Shown piece after piece: positions 1-8,511 of a stretch of 64,000 nucleotides of DNA. Position numbers and translations under genes: made by a program. The stretch is from Paenibacillus sp. OV219 (GTDB lineage: Bacteria > Bacillota > Bacilli > Paenibacillales > Paenibacillaceae): positions 186,001 to 250,000 of the forward strand of contig NZ_FOCJ01000002.1 of the NCBI RefSeq assembly GCF_900110075.1. The letters run 5' to 3'. Within the stretch, counting starts at the first letter, position 1. Each line of letters starts with the position of its first letter. Under the pieces are notes generated by a model. That model saw nothing but the letters and a program-made list of their open reading frames with translations. It was not told where the DNA came from and did not search any database.

Positions 1-19
1 TAGCAAGGAGGGTATGCGG

Positions 20-484
20 ATGTCCGAATCCGTCACCGTACTTACTGACGAGCTGTTGTATGGCCTACCACAAGTGGGAGCGCCATTCGTTCTTCCGTAT
101 ATGCTGGATGCGAGCGACGATTATCCGACCTTGAGCTTCATATCGCGGGTTGATGCGGTCAACCGATCTACCCTGCGGTCTGTACGACTCGACGGATGCT
201 CCCGCCCTACAATGTACATGGCTTCGCCGTATGATGATGTAAGCATAGCTGTGTTTGCGCCGGGAACCGTACAAACGAACTACGGCACAGCAGGGCTTGT
301 ACCAGAGGCTCTTCATGAGATGCCTCGCAAGCACGCGGAATTCGCCAACGAAATCGCTTTCATTTGCGATGCGATGTTAGATGGCGTGCGCTTGTCCGCA
401 ACACCTGGCCTTGAGAAAACGTATGATCAAATAGCTGCAGACAAGCTGGATGGACAGGTGTTTGCTGCGATGAGAAAAGCCTAG
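20..484 (+). CDS. Hypothetical protein, 154 aa
   Basis: I do not recognise this family. The ATG at 20 is preferred over the in-frame ATG at 14: an AGGAGG at 6-11 lies 8 bases from the former and only 2 from the latter. The product is soluble-looking, with no signal peptide, membrane segment or cysteine-metal cluster, and mildly acidic. Its stop codon lies inside the left arm of a strong hairpin terminator (475-504). The gene sits at the window edge, so upstream operon partners cannot be seen. It is convergent with the YhcN/YlaJ-like lipoprotein gene. The good ribosome binding site and the terminator fitted to its end support a real gene; no function is proposed. Confidence 0.75.
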   Translation: MSESVTVLTDELLYGLPQVGAPFVLPYMLDASDDYPTLSFISRVDAVNRSTLRSVRLDGCSRPTMYMASPYDDVSIAVFAPGTVQTNYGTAGLVPEALHEMPRKHAEFANEIAFICDAMLDGVRLSATPGLEKTYDQIAADKLDGQVFAAMRKA

Positions 485-508
485 TGACTTATCACTAGGC
501 TTTTTGTG
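475..508. terminator. Bidirectional intrinsic terminator
   Basis: A perfect 13-bp stem (475-487 with 492-504) and a 4-base loop CTTA. T-runs lie on both sides when read on either strand. It serves the hypothetical gene ending at 484 and, read in reverse, the lipoprotein gene ending at 560. Confidence 0.85.
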
Positions 509-559
509 TTCTTATACGGTTTCTCACAAACAGCGACGGCGATGGTGCGATGGTTAGTC

Positions 560-1108
560 TTAGAGCTTGGGGTGAGAGCCTTTCTGATTCGCCTTATTCG
601 GCTCCTCCATCTTCATTGGTTGAACATCACGTGGCAGCTGCGGAACGATCCGTCCGATAATGTCGGCCATCTCTTCGGCGATGCCGGCAAACGGCCTGCC
701 TCGTTTCATATCGGCTTGTACTTCCTTCAGCCGCGTCGATAGATCCATATCGGCAGTAACGACGGCGTCAATGCCATAAGGGTCTTTATGGAACGCTTCC
801 GCAACGGCATATTTGATCGTACCTACTCGTGAACGATCCAGATTGCCTGCCACGTCGATTCCGACAACCGCCGTATTTTTGAATACGACACAATGAGCGG
901 CTTTAACGCCGGGAACACCGCGCGCTAATGATTCCAGATGAGCTGCAACCTGCTTCGGACTGCTAATTTGCTTCTTCTGTGGAGCGCTCTGTTGTGCACG
1001 TACGCGATTATCATTCTGTGGAGAGGGTGATGTCTCGTTGCGGGCGACAGTGTTACAGCCTGTTGCCAGCAAACAAAGGATTATAGCGGACACCAGCCAC
1101 TTGCTCAT
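560..1108 (-). CDS. YhcN/YlaJ-family sporulation lipoprotein
   Basis: A secreted lipoprotein of 182 aa. It has a short hydrophobic signal (about residues 4-17) ending in the lipobox LLATGC, so the mature protein should be lipid-anchored at the following Cys. A Ser/Gln/Lys-rich linker precedes a domain with the VVGIDV and KYAVAEAF segments typical of the YhcN/YlaJ family, whose members are found in spore membranes. The start at 1108 (MSKWLV) is chosen over an upstream in-frame ATG because AGGTGG lies about 6 bases before it. It is divergent from a phoH/ylaK gene and close to a ylaL-like gene, which matches the B. subtilis ylaJ-ylaK-ylaL order and supports the YlaJ assignment. The exact role in germination is not established from sequence. 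Confidence 0.8.
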   Translation of the reverse strand: MSKWLVSAIILCLLATGCNTVARNETSPSPQNDNRVRAQQSAPQKKQISSPKQVAAHLESLARGVPGVKAAHCVVFKNTAVVGIDVAGNLDRSRVGTIKYAVAEAFHKDPYGIDAVVTADMDLSTRLKEVQADMKRGRPFAGIAEEMADIIGRIVPQLPRDVQPMKMEEPNKANQKGSHPKL

Positions 1109-1273
1109 ATTCGCCACCTGACCTTTCTGCATTCGCACATTCGTGAAACGTTAGCATTCGCCACTATAGGACGACGCCAGCCGTTTACACGTTCTCCTGC
1201 ATAGTTTGCCTAATTGCCGGTAGCGCTATGTATGCCTTTGAATGATAATTTCCAACGCCAGGAGGGCTCACGA

Positions 1274-2605
1274 TTGAAAAAAATATTCGTGCTCGACACC
1301 AATGTACTTTTACATGATCCGCAAGCGATCTTTGCATTCGATGACAACGAGGTCATTATTCCCGCGGTGGTGTTGGAAGAAATCGACTCAAAGAAAAGGC
1401 TTGCTGACGAGCTCGGCCGCAATGCAAGACATGTGTCGCGGCTGCTTGATCAGATGCGGATGATTGGCCATCTGCACGAAGGGATTGGACTCGATAACGG
1501 GGGCGTTCTGAAAGTTGAATTGAATCATCGCAGTTTTATTCGGGTACAGGAAATGTTCGGCGAGATGTCCAACGACAATCGGATTCTAGCCGTCGCACTC
1601 AATTATCATTTAGAGGAAGTAGATAAGGGAAACTTGCGTCCGGTCATTATCGTCAGTAAAGACGTGCTAGTACGAATCAAGGCGGATGTGCTCGGGCTTG
1701 AAGCGCAGGATTACTTGTCGGATCAGGTCGTAGCGCCATCGGATGTATATACAGGGTATTTAACGTTGAAGGTGCATCCATCGGTCATTGACGAATTCTA
1801 CACGTATCGCTTCCTCACCATCAAAAATTTGCTGCTTGGTACGAGGCTGCATCCGAATGAGTTCGTCATTCTGCGCGATGAGATGGGCACTTCTAAATCA
1901 GCGCTGCTCAAGGTGAGCCAGGACGGTGCAAGGCTCGAGCCACTCTACTTAAGCAATGATCCGGTATGGGGGATAACGGCACGCAACGCTCAGCAGCGAA
2001 TGGCGCTAGAGCTGCTTCTAAGCGATGATATCCCGCTCGTGACGCTGACTGGCAAAGCAGGCACAGGAAAGACGCTGCTTGCGCTCGCAGCCGGGCTGAT
2101 GAAGGTTGAGGATGAGCATAAATACAAGAAGCTGCTCATTGCGAGGCCGGTCGTCCCAATGGGCAAAGATATCGGGTATTTACCAGGTGAGAAGGATGAG
2201 AAGCTGCGTCCGTGGATGCAGCCGATTTATGATAATTTGGAGTACCTCTTCGATACGAAGAAGTCGGGCGATATTGATAAAATATTGATGGGGCTCGGCA
2301 GCATCCAGGTGGAGGCGCTGACCTACATTCGGGGCCGTTCCATTCCGGGGCAGTTCATCATTATCGATGAGGCACAGAACTTAACACGGCATGAGGTAAA
2401 GACGATCGTCTCCCGTGTCGGGGAAGGCAGCAAGATTGTACTGATGGGCGATCCGGAGCAGATCGACCACCCGTATCTCGATTCGATCAGCAACGGCCTC
2501 ACGCATATCGTGGAGCGGTTCAAGCAAGAGAGTATCAGCGGCCATATGACGCTCGAGAAGGGTGAACGCTCCAAGCTGGCGCAGCTGGCTGCTGACTTGC
2601 TGTAA
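1274..2605 (+). CDS. ylaK: PhoH-family PIN-domain ATPase (YlaK type)
   Basis: A 443-aa two-domain protein. The N-terminal PIN-like nuclease domain starts LDTNVLLHDP (about residues 7-16, with the acidic Asp of the active site). The C-terminal PhoH ATPase domain has Walker A GKAGTGKT (about 259-266) and Walker B-like IIDEAQN (about 361-367). PIN-PhoH (PhoH2) proteins have been linked to RNA unwinding and cleavage; that role is family knowledge, not shown here. The start is the TTG at 1274, preceded by AGGAGG at 1260-1265. The TTG at 1214 would add 20 residues without a good ribosome binding site. The resulting length is close to that of B. subtilis YlaK (about 440 aa). It lies between ylaJ-like and ylaL-like genes, as in Bacillus. 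Confidence 0.93.
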   Translation: MKKIFVLDTNVLLHDPQAIFAFDDNEVIIPAVVLEEIDSKKRLADELGRNARHVSRLLDQMRMIGHLHEGIGLDNGGVLKVELNHRSFIRVQEMFGEMSNDNRILAVALNYHLEEVDKGNLRPVIIVSKDVLVRIKADVLGLEAQDYLSDQVVAPSDVYTGYLTLKVHPSVIDEFYTYRFLTIKNLLLGTRLHPNEFVILRDEMGTSKSALLKVSQDGARLEPLYLSNDPVWGITARNAQQRMALELLLSDDIPLVTLTGKAGTGKTLLALAAGLMKVEDEHKYKKLLIARPVVPMGKDIGYLPGEKDEKLRPWMQPIYDNLEYLFDTKKSGDIDKILMGLGSIQVEALTYIRGRSIPGQFIIIDEAQNLTRHEVKTIVSRVGEGSKIVLMGDPEQIDHPYLDSISNGLTHIVERFKQESISGHMTLEKGERSKLAQLAADLL

Positions 2606-2619
2606 GTGTAAGCCAAGTG

Positions 2620-3132
2620 CTAGAGGATAAGCTCAGCGCGACAGTGGTAAGCGCGAGCGATGCCTTCCATAAGCGGGATGTGATGACGGTCGACGGCGAT
2701 GAGCCATCGGCCGTCTTCGCTTGGCAGCTCGGCTAGGGCGTGCTCACTAGCCTGTTCGAGTGCGGCTGTGAGTTCGGAGGTGCCCTCGTGTGCTGAAGCC
2801 GCTGGCGCATAGAGGCTGACTACTGCTGCAAGCTGCAGATCGAGGAAATGGTTGTCCGATCGCGTTACAATGCCGTAATCGGTAAACAGCAGTGGATTAG
2901 AACGCCAGCCCGGATCGTCGAGCAAGAGCCATGTGCCGCACTCGCATTGCACCTTATATTTGGCTGTAAACGCGATAAAGGCATCGCCATCCTCGGAAGT
3001 CTGCACGAACAGCATCGTCTTGTCACGGTCGATCAGAGTGACGATATCGGCAATGCCTTTCACGATTTGCGCATAGTAGCCGGGTTGTTTGTCTTCGGGC
3101 AGCTGCATTTCAACACTGTAGACCGTCTGCAT
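2620..3132 (-). CDS. YlaL-like hypothetical protein
   Basis: A 170-aa soluble protein, convergent with the phoH gene and only 14 bases from its stop. The start at 3132 has AAGGAG about 10 bases upstream. The sequence holds a CxCG pair in the middle (QCECGTW), suggesting a structural or metal-related turn. The N-terminal half looks alpha/beta (VKGIADIVTLIDRDKTMLF) and the C-terminal half is Ala/Glu-rich and helical. The assignment to YlaL rests on its position beside ylaJ and ylaK equivalents rather than on a motif I can name. Function is unknown. Confidence 0.7.
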   Translation of the reverse strand: MQTVYSVEMQLPEDKQPGYYAQIVKGIADIVTLIDRDKTMLFVQTSEDGDAFIAFTAKYKVQCECGTWLLLDDPGWRSNPLLFTDYGIVTRSDNHFLDLQLAAVVSLYAPAASAHEGTSELTAALEQASEHALAELPSEDGRWLIAVDRHHIPLMEGIARAYHCRAELIL

Positions 3133-3233
3133 CCTGTTTCTACTCTCCTTAAATGGCGTTAATCATAGCTGAAGGTAATCTTATGGTATTTATTGCGAAG
3201 ACGCAACGAAACGTTATGAACATCAAAAGAGAC

Positions 3234-3262
3234 GCGACAAAAAAGCGCTTTCTTGCTACAAT
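3234..3262 (+). promoter_or_regulatory. Candidate sigma-A promoter for the solute-binding protein gene
   Basis: GCGACA at 3234-3239, a 17-base spacer, and TACAAT at 3257-3262. It lies 40 bases before the GTG start. The -35 element is weak (4 of 6), the -10 good. Confidence 0.45.
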
Positions 3263-3302
3263 ATTGCTTAGCTCAAATAGGCGCTGATCAAGGAGGGACA
3301 AG

Positions 3303-4664
3303 GTGTCACGGAGAAGATATGTCATGCTCGTGCTTAGCGTGTTTACGATCTGTACGGCGCTGCTTGTTCCTATGTTCGGCAAGCCGGGTTCGCCAGTCAC
3401 TCCAGCAAACGACGGCATCCCTTGGGCGAGCAAGCCGGAAGTGATCGATGGCGGTGATGATGCGAATAAGACGACGTTGTCGATTGCCGTGTCTATGGAT
3501 ACGGATGAATATGACTATTGGAAGAAACAAAATCAGTTGTTCGAGCGGAGCCATCCGGAGATCAGCATCAATATGACCAATATTCATGGCAAGGATGCCG
3601 ATGAAGCGCGCAAGCAGGCGGCGGACGCGAACGAGCCTTACGATATGATGCTGCTCGACAATGATCGGGTCCGCGAATTCGCCGTACAGGGCTTCTTGCT
3701 TCCGGCAGATGAAGTTGTTACAGGTGATGCTGCTGCCGATCAATTGGAAGCGCTAACAAGTGTTGTCAAGTGGAATGGGTCGTTGTGGGGCGTGCCGCTG
3801 GATTGTGATCCGCTGCTCATTGTGTGGCAGAAGGAGCTGCTGAGATCTGGCGGGCTCACCTCGCCGCCTGTAAATTTGCAGGCACTCCGTTCTGTGCTGG
3901 AGCAGCTTGCGCAGTCCGTGGCGGAAGGTGTAAGTCCGTTCAACCTCAATACAGCGGACGGGAAGCAGATGATTGCATGGCTCGGTATGTTTCGGGAGAA
4001 TGGCGAGCCAGCAGGCGACTTGTCCGCATTCAATCTTAGCGAGAAGCAGCAGCTCCAGTACACAGCAGAGCAGGAAGGGATTATCTATCGACTTGATCCG
4101 GTGCAGCAGAAAACGCAGCTGATGGAAGCTTTTCAAACGGGTAAATTGTTGTCAGCAGTCATTCCTTGGTCCGTCTATCAATCGCTATCGAACGACCAGA
4201 GAAGCTTGCTGATGGTTAGTTCGTTGAATGGACCGCTCGTGCGAACCAATGGCAGAAGCTTTGTGTTAATGGCTGACACGGAGAAGCTGACCGAAGCAAG
4301 AGAATATATTAACGAAGTGACGATGACAAGCGAACAGCTTGACAGATATAAACGGATCAAGCGGCTTCCTTCGCGTATCTCTGCGATGACCAAGGAGTAC
4401 GAGTACAGCCTGATTACAGATCGGCCGCCGCATTTTCTCGTGAACTTGCTTGGGCAGAGTGCACAAGCGACTTCGGATCCGGCTTGGCATGAGCGGTGGG
4501 AACGCTTCTCGCAGATATGTGCTCAGCTTGGCGGCAATGCGCGACCTTTCAGTAAATCGGTTGCGTCGAAGTTTATCGCGCAGTGGAACATGGAACCAGA
4601 AGAAAACGGCGCCGAGGCGCCGCTTCAAGAATCTCTAGAAACTAATACCCAGCTTAACCACTAA
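3303..4664 (+). CDS. Family 1 extracellular solute-binding protein, membrane-anchored
   Basis: A 453-aa ABC-type solute-binding protein (sugar-binding family 1 fold). It has an N-terminal hydrophobic segment (about residues 6-24), then the usual start of the mature domain (TTLSIAVSMDTDEYDYWKK), a YDMMLLDNDRVREFAVQGFL segment and WKGxxxGVP-like WNGSLWGVPLD. There is no lipobox cysteine after the hydrophobic segment, so it is probably anchored by an uncleaved or signal-peptidase-I type N-terminus. GTG start at 3303 with AGGAGG at 3291-3296. No permease or ATPase gene is adjacent, so it is an orphan; the ligand is unknown. The last 30 bases overlap the end of the convergent coiled-coil gene, and that gene's terminator lies inside this coding sequence. 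Confidence 0.82.
   Translation: MSRRRYVMLVLSVFTICTALLVPMFGKPGSPVTPANDGIPWASKPEVIDGGDDANKTTLSIAVSMDTDEYDYWKKQNQLFERSHPEISINMTNIHGKDADEARKQAADANEPYDMMLLDNDRVREFAVQGFLLPADEVVTGDAAADQLEALTSVVKWNGSLWGVPLDCDPLLIVWQKELLRSGGLTSPPVNLQALRSVLEQLAQSVAEGVSPFNLNTADGKQMIAWLGMFRENGEPAGDLSAFNLSEKQQLQYTAEQEGIIYRLDPVQQKTQLMEAFQTGKLLSAVIPWSVYQSLSNDQRSLLMVSSLNGPLVRTNGRSFVLMADTEKLTEAREYINEVTMTSEQLDRYKRIKRLPSRISAMTKEYEYSLITDRPPHFLVNLLGQSAQATSDPAWHERWERFSQICAQLGGNARPFSKSVASKFIAQWNMEPEENGAEAPLQESLETNTQLNH
4598..4622 (-). terminator. Reverse-strand terminator inside the convergent gene
   Basis: CGGCGC (4607-4612) pairs with GCGCCG (4617-4622) around a 4-base loop. Read on the minus strand the hairpin is followed by TTTTCTTCT. 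It lies just past the stop of the minus-strand gene ending at 4635 but within the coding sequence of the plus-strand solute-binding protein. Confidence 0.6.
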
Positions 4665-5720
4665 TTGGCCATTCTCGGTCGTTACTGACTTGGTCTTAAG
4701 AAAAGGGACCATCTTGGACGGATTGAAGCCAAGATCGAATTCACGTTCCAGCTCTCGTCTGGTTGTATCAGGGAGCGCCAGTCCGTTGAAGATAAGCGCG
4801 TCGACATGGAATAGTATCGCGCCGTTCTTCTCCAGCGTATAGTGCCCGTCCAGTTCAATGGACATATCCTCGCGTTTGCCGGAAACGATGACGCTATCCT
4901 CCTTGAAAACGAAGGAGAAGTTGTCGAAGATCGGGTTCTGCTCGCGAAGGAAACTGTTGAGCTTCGCTTCCGGCACGTTAAGCGTGTAATTGAGGCCGTC
5001 GATGGACAGCATCTCTTTATCGTTCTGAATCCACCCCGGCATCTTGCCCATCGCTTTGGAGAGAGCATTGAAGTATCGCCTGACTTCAACGATTCCGGTA
5101 TCTTGCCAATAGTTCGTAAATTCATTGATAAGTGTACGCAGCTTGTCCGAATCGGAACGACCGCTTAGATCAGAATTAACCTCATTCTGCAGAGCAACGA
5201 CGCGATCCCGCTGTGTCTTCAGCCTTGTCTCGACATCAGTAAGCTCCTGCGACTTCGTATCCAGTTTGCTGATGTTTTGCTTCAGCTCTCGATATTGCTT
5301 CGTGTATGTGTTCAAGGTAAGCTTATCAGAAGAGAAAATAAGATCGAAATAATCAAGCAGCGTAAACAATTCAGATAAGTTGTCAGTGTTAAAAATAGCC
5401 GTGAGCAGAAAATCCCGCTCTCCGGTATAGTAGGCGCGGAGCACTTTGCCGGCATTCTCGCGCTGCTTCTCTATCGCCTGCTCCTGCTCGGAGAGCTTAG
5501 TCTTCGAAGTCGCTAGCTGAGTGGTGATCGCCTGCTGCTCCTGCTGAATTCGTGTTATTTCTTTGTCGATCTCGACGACGGAGAGACTCTTCTCCAGGAT
5601 GCGTCTAATTTCTTCATCCTTAGGAGTTGCTGGGTCTGCGAGCACGGGGATAATCGTCAGCCAGCAGGCCAGCAGGCCGATGACAATCGCAGCGCTCCGG
5701 CGGCGCTTTATTCCTTTCAC
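4635..5720 (-). CDS. Secreted coiled-coil protein (peptidoglycan-hydrolase-regulator-like N-terminus)
   Basis: A 361-aa exported protein. It has a basic N-terminus, a signal segment (about residues 9-28, IVIGLLACWLTIIPVLADP) and a long coiled coil (about 40-190, rich in Glu/Gln/Lys, such as ITRIQQEQQAITTQLATSK). The coiled coil includes an ENAGKVLRAYYTGERDFLL segment like that of PcsB/CwlO-type N-terminal domains. A C-terminal beta-rich domain follows (about 240-361) with no catalytic NlpC/P60 or M23 motif, so it is not itself an obvious hydrolase. The start is the GTG at 5720 with AGGGGAG just upstream. Two in-frame upstream codons would only add a charged tail. An envelope role is inferred from the architecture; the substrate is unknown. 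Confidence 0.7.
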   Translation of the reverse strand: MKGIKRRRSAAIVIGLLACWLTIIPVLADPATPKDEEIRRILEKSLSVVEIDKEITRIQQEQQAITTQLATSKTKLSEQEQAIEKQRENAGKVLRAYYTGERDFLLTAIFNTDNLSELFTLLDYFDLIFSSDKLTLNTYTKQYRELKQNISKLDTKSQELTDVETRLKTQRDRVVALQNEVNSDLSGRSDSDKLRTLINEFTNYWQDTGIVEVRRYFNALSKAMGKMPGWIQNDKEMLSIDGLNYTLNVPEAKLNSFLREQNPIFDNFSFVFKEDSVIVSGKREDMSIELDGHYTLEKNGAILFHVDALIFNGLALPDTTRRELEREFDLGFNPSKMVPFLKTKSVTTENGQLVVKLGISF

Positions 5721-5841
5721 GCAAGGCTCCCCTTTCTGCTCTGTCTTGTTGGGACGCTTGCCCGCATGCACTACTATATGCTGCGACCGAATCTATTATA
5801 TCTTGAAGCAGTAATTTTGTCGTTGATTTGGAGGCTGCCGC

Positions 5842-7032
5842 ATGAATCAATCGGAGCGTTTGACCGCTTCCATACATAGAGCGATAGAGCAAAGCGATCG
5901 TTATGGCTGGATATCCCCGCTTCCTGATACTGGCGAGGAAATTCGCTGTATCTCGTTTCGCGATTATATGGATCGCTGTCTCTATGACGAGACAGATGGA
6001 TACTATAAGTCAGGTAAAGTCCGGGTAGGCAAAGAAGGCGATTTCTACACGAGCTCGCAGATCGGATCGTTGATGGGAGAGAAGCTTGCGAGCTGTATTG
6101 CCAAGCTGATTGACGGCGCGGAGCAAGACCCTCATCTGACAATAGTGGAATGGGGAGCGGGCACAGGAGCGCTGTCTAGGCAGATGCTGACGGCTTGGCT
6201 CGATTCGTCTCTCCCTTGGCTGGCGAGGCTGCGATATGTGGTCGTCGACAGTAATCCTGTGCATTTAAACGAGGCGCGAAACCAGATGGAACAGGTACAA
6301 GAGAGGATCGGGGAGGAAGGCGTTGTTGTCTTCATGTCTCCCGATGAAGCGCGAGTCGCATTAAGGAATGGGCAGGAGAAAGGAGAGTACAGCCTCGTCG
6401 TTGCCAATGAGCTGCTTGATGCGTTCCCGGTTCACCGAGTTCAACAGAAGCATGGACGATTATGGGAGCTTGGTGTTACAACGGCTGTATCCGTGAATAA
6501 TAGAGAGTCGTTCGAGTATGTACTTATGCCGCTAACAGACGATGGAATCTCAGCCGTGCTGAAGCGTGACGGAATCCAGCTGAAGGAAGGTCAAATTACG
6601 GAGGTAAATCTTGCTGCGGAGCAATGGATTGCACAGATGGGGGAGCTAATTCCAGAAGGCACGCTGCTGCTAGTCGATTATGGCCACGAGGCAGCGGAGC
6701 TGACCGCGCCGCACCGGATGCACGGGACGATGCTCTGTTATAAGGACCATGTCGCGTACGACCGGCCATTCCTCGCTCCTGGCGAGCAGGATATTACTGC
6801 GCATATCAACTTTACCGGTTGCAAATCCGCTGCAGAAGCATCCGGCTGGCATGTCCATTATTATGATACGCAGAAGCAGTTTCTCATTGATCATGGGCTG
6901 CTGCAGGATCTCGCTTCGCACGACGGTATGAATCCGTTCAGCGAGGCGGCTAGGCGCAATCGTGCGATCCGCCAACTGCTGCTCAGTGACGGGATGAGCG
7001 AATCGTTTAAAGTGCTGATGCTTCGCAAATAG
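5842..7032 (+). CDS. SAM-dependent methyltransferase, MidA/COG1565 family
   Basis: A 396-aa class I methyltransferase of the MidA (NDUFAF7-like) family. Visible hallmarks are ISFRDYMDRCLYDETDGYY near residue 38, then GDFYTSSQIGSLMGE, and the SAM-binding glycine motif VEWGAGTGALS (about 102-112). The acidic strand VVVDSNPVH and the family motif NELLDAFPVHRV (about 189-200) follow. Human NDUFAF7 methylates an arginine of complex I; the bacterial substrate is not established. The start has GGAGG 7 bases upstream. Transcribed alone, it is followed by a strong terminator at 7046-7086. Confidence 0.85.
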   Translation: MNQSERLTASIHRAIEQSDRYGWISPLPDTGEEIRCISFRDYMDRCLYDETDGYYKSGKVRVGKEGDFYTSSQIGSLMGEKLASCIAKLIDGAEQDPHLTIVEWGAGTGALSRQMLTAWLDSSLPWLARLRYVVVDSNPVHLNEARNQMEQVQERIGEEGVVVFMSPDEARVALRNGQEKGEYSLVVANELLDAFPVHRVQQKHGRLWELGVTTAVSVNNRESFEYVLMPLTDDGISAVLKRDGIQLKEGQITEVNLAAEQWIAQMGELIPEGTLLLVDYGHEAAELTAPHRMHGTMLCYKDHVAYDRPFLAPGEQDITAHINFTGCKSAAEASGWHVHYYDTQKQFLIDHGLLQDLASHDGMNPFSEAARRNRAIRQLLLSDGMSESFKVLMLRK

Positions 7033-7045
7033 GCTGGAATCATGC

Positions 7046-7086
7046 AAAAACGGCTTCGCTGTCCTAGACAGGCGAAGCCGTTTTGT
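7046..7086 (+). terminator. Intrinsic terminator after the MidA-family gene
   Basis: AAAACGGCTTCG pairs with CGAAGCCGTTTT, with an inner CTGTC/GACAG stem, giving a long nearly continuous hairpin ending in TTTT. Confidence 0.8.
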
Positions 7087-7141
7087 GAGGTGGCATCAGC
7101 TGAGTATAAATCATATCGGAATTTATACGTTCTGATATTTG

Positions 7142-7189
7142 AAAAAGGCTGTTTCGATTGGAGAGCTTGTCTCCTCGAAACAGCCTTTT
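7142..7189 (-). terminator. Reverse-strand terminator after the DUF2626 gene
   Basis: A 15-bp stem (AAAAGGCTGTTTCGA with its complement at 7175-7189). Read on the minus strand the stem is followed by a T-run. It lies 33 bases past the stop of the DUF2626 gene. Confidence 0.75.
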
Positions 7190-7221
7190 GGCTATTGGCC
7201 AGAAAGTGATGTGCCGTTTTA

Positions 7222-7458
7222 TTAGAATGGGTTGCCCATTACAAAAACGGTCCAATACGTGAAGCCGACGAACGCGATAAACATATATCCCCAGAACATC
7301 AGCATATAGGTTCTTTCAGAAAAGTTCAAATAGCCTAACAGGACAAACACAGCGGTTTGAATAAAGAACAAGAGCGACATCTCGGTCATATGACCTGCAA
7401 ACGCCATAAGCGCGATTACAAGCGTCCAGAAGCCGAGCACTCGGAACATTCGTGCCAT
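7222..7458 (-). CDS. DUF2626 small membrane protein (YqgY type)
   Basis: A 78-aa integral membrane protein. It begins MARMFRVLGFW, the typical start of the DUF2626/YqgY family of Bacilli, and has two to three hydrophobic segments (about residues 8-24, 28-44 and 50-72). An AAGGGGG ribosome binding site lies upstream of the ATG. It is single-gene, with its own terminator on the left, and divergent from the RsfA-like gene with a 272-base spacer. The function is unknown. Confidence 0.85.
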   Translation of the reverse strand: MARMFRVLGFWTLVIALMAFAGHMTEMSLLFFIQTAVFVLLGYLNFSERTYMLMFWGYMFIAFVGFTYWTVFVMGNPF

Positions 7459-7730
7459 GATTTCATCCCCCTTCTTGTTAGTCTCTGGTCCATTTTTCTA
7501 TTGCCCATTATATCGTTTAAGGTAACAAGTGTAAACTGTTTCAAACGTGACGAATTGGCAAACTTTTTCGTTCCTTTAGCCCCTCTGATAGAAGTTTGCT
7601 TCATTTTGTGAAAAAACATGTATGAGCCTTAAAAAAAATGGATATACAAATTAGTATCCGATAGATTCTATGAACTCTACCAAGGGCATAGAGATAAAGT
7701 AAGCGCCTAATGTTAGGAGGTTTTGGTTGC

Positions 7731-8378
7731 ATGACAGCAGTCAGACAAGATGCCTGGAGTCCAGATGACGATCTCATCCTGGCCGAGGTAACGCTGCGGC
7801 ATATTCGTGAAGGTAGTACGCAGCTAGCCGCGTTTGAAGAAGTAGGAGAGCGTATTGGCCGAACCTCGGCCGCCTGCGGATTTCGCTGGAACAGCTGTGT
7901 CCGCAAACGCTATGAAGATGCGATACAAATTGCAAAGCAGCAGCGCCAGAAGCGGAATTATATGAAGAAACAGACGTACGTCGCTACGCCGCATGTGTCC
8001 TCCATTAATTTGATCGACACCGACGAGCGAGTGTACAAGAATGATCCGTTGACGGAAGAATCGTTATCTATTGATACCGTTATCCGGTTTCTACGTCAAT
8101 GGAAAGGGACTTACCAGGAGCTTAATCGTCAAATCAAGACACTTGAACGCGATTTGCGTGAGAAGGACGAGGAGCTTTACACGTTGCGTGAGTTGAATGA
8201 ACGCTTATCGCATGAAGTGAACAATGCACAATCCGATTACCGTGCAGTCAATGATGATTACAAAACATTGATTCAAATTATGGACCGTGCGCGTCGGTTA
8301 ACGGTGCTGACGGAAGAAGACGATGCAAAGCCTCGCTTCAAAATGGATGCGAATGGCAACCTGGAACGAATTGAATAG
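7731..8378 (+). CDS. RsfA-family transcriptional regulator
   Basis: A 215-aa protein with an N-terminal Myb/SANT-like DNA-binding domain (about residues 4-60: RQDAWSPDDDLILAEVTLRH and RTSAACGFRWNSCVRKRY), then a basic linker and a C-terminal coiled coil (about 115-195). This is the layout of RsfA, a B. subtilis regulator active in the prespore under sigma F. The start at 7731 is preferred over the ATG at 7710 because AGGAGG (7715-7720) is 10 bases away. A monocistronic gene with a terminator at 8403-8447. B. subtilis has several RsfA-like paralogues, so the exact orthologue is uncertain. Confidence 0.85.
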   Translation: MTAVRQDAWSPDDDLILAEVTLRHIREGSTQLAAFEEVGERIGRTSAACGFRWNSCVRKRYEDAIQIAKQQRQKRNYMKKQTYVATPHVSSINLIDTDERVYKNDPLTEESLSIDTVIRFLRQWKGTYQELNRQIKTLERDLREKDEELYTLRELNERLSHEVNNAQSDYRAVNDDYKTLIQIMDRARRLTVLTEEDDAKPRFKMDANGNLERIE

Positions 8379-8402
8379 TGCGCCTGTTTGAAGGCAGATC
8401 TC

Positions 8403-8447
8403 AAAAATCTCACCGGACCTGTATAGGAGCGGCGAGATTTTTTAGTT
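8403..8447 (+). terminator. Intrinsic terminator after the RsfA-family gene
   Basis: AAAAATCTCaCCG pairs with CGGcGAGATTTTT with one mismatch, followed by a T-run. Confidence 0.75.
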
Positions 8448-8511
8448 TGTATCTGATACGATGGAGCTATACATAACGCTTGAAGTGGAAATAGGGAAGA
8501 GGTTACCACAG

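Noticed and set aside
506-742. Plus-strand ORF over the YlaJ-like gene end
   Set aside because: No ribosome binding site and it lies antisense to a convincing lipoprotein gene.
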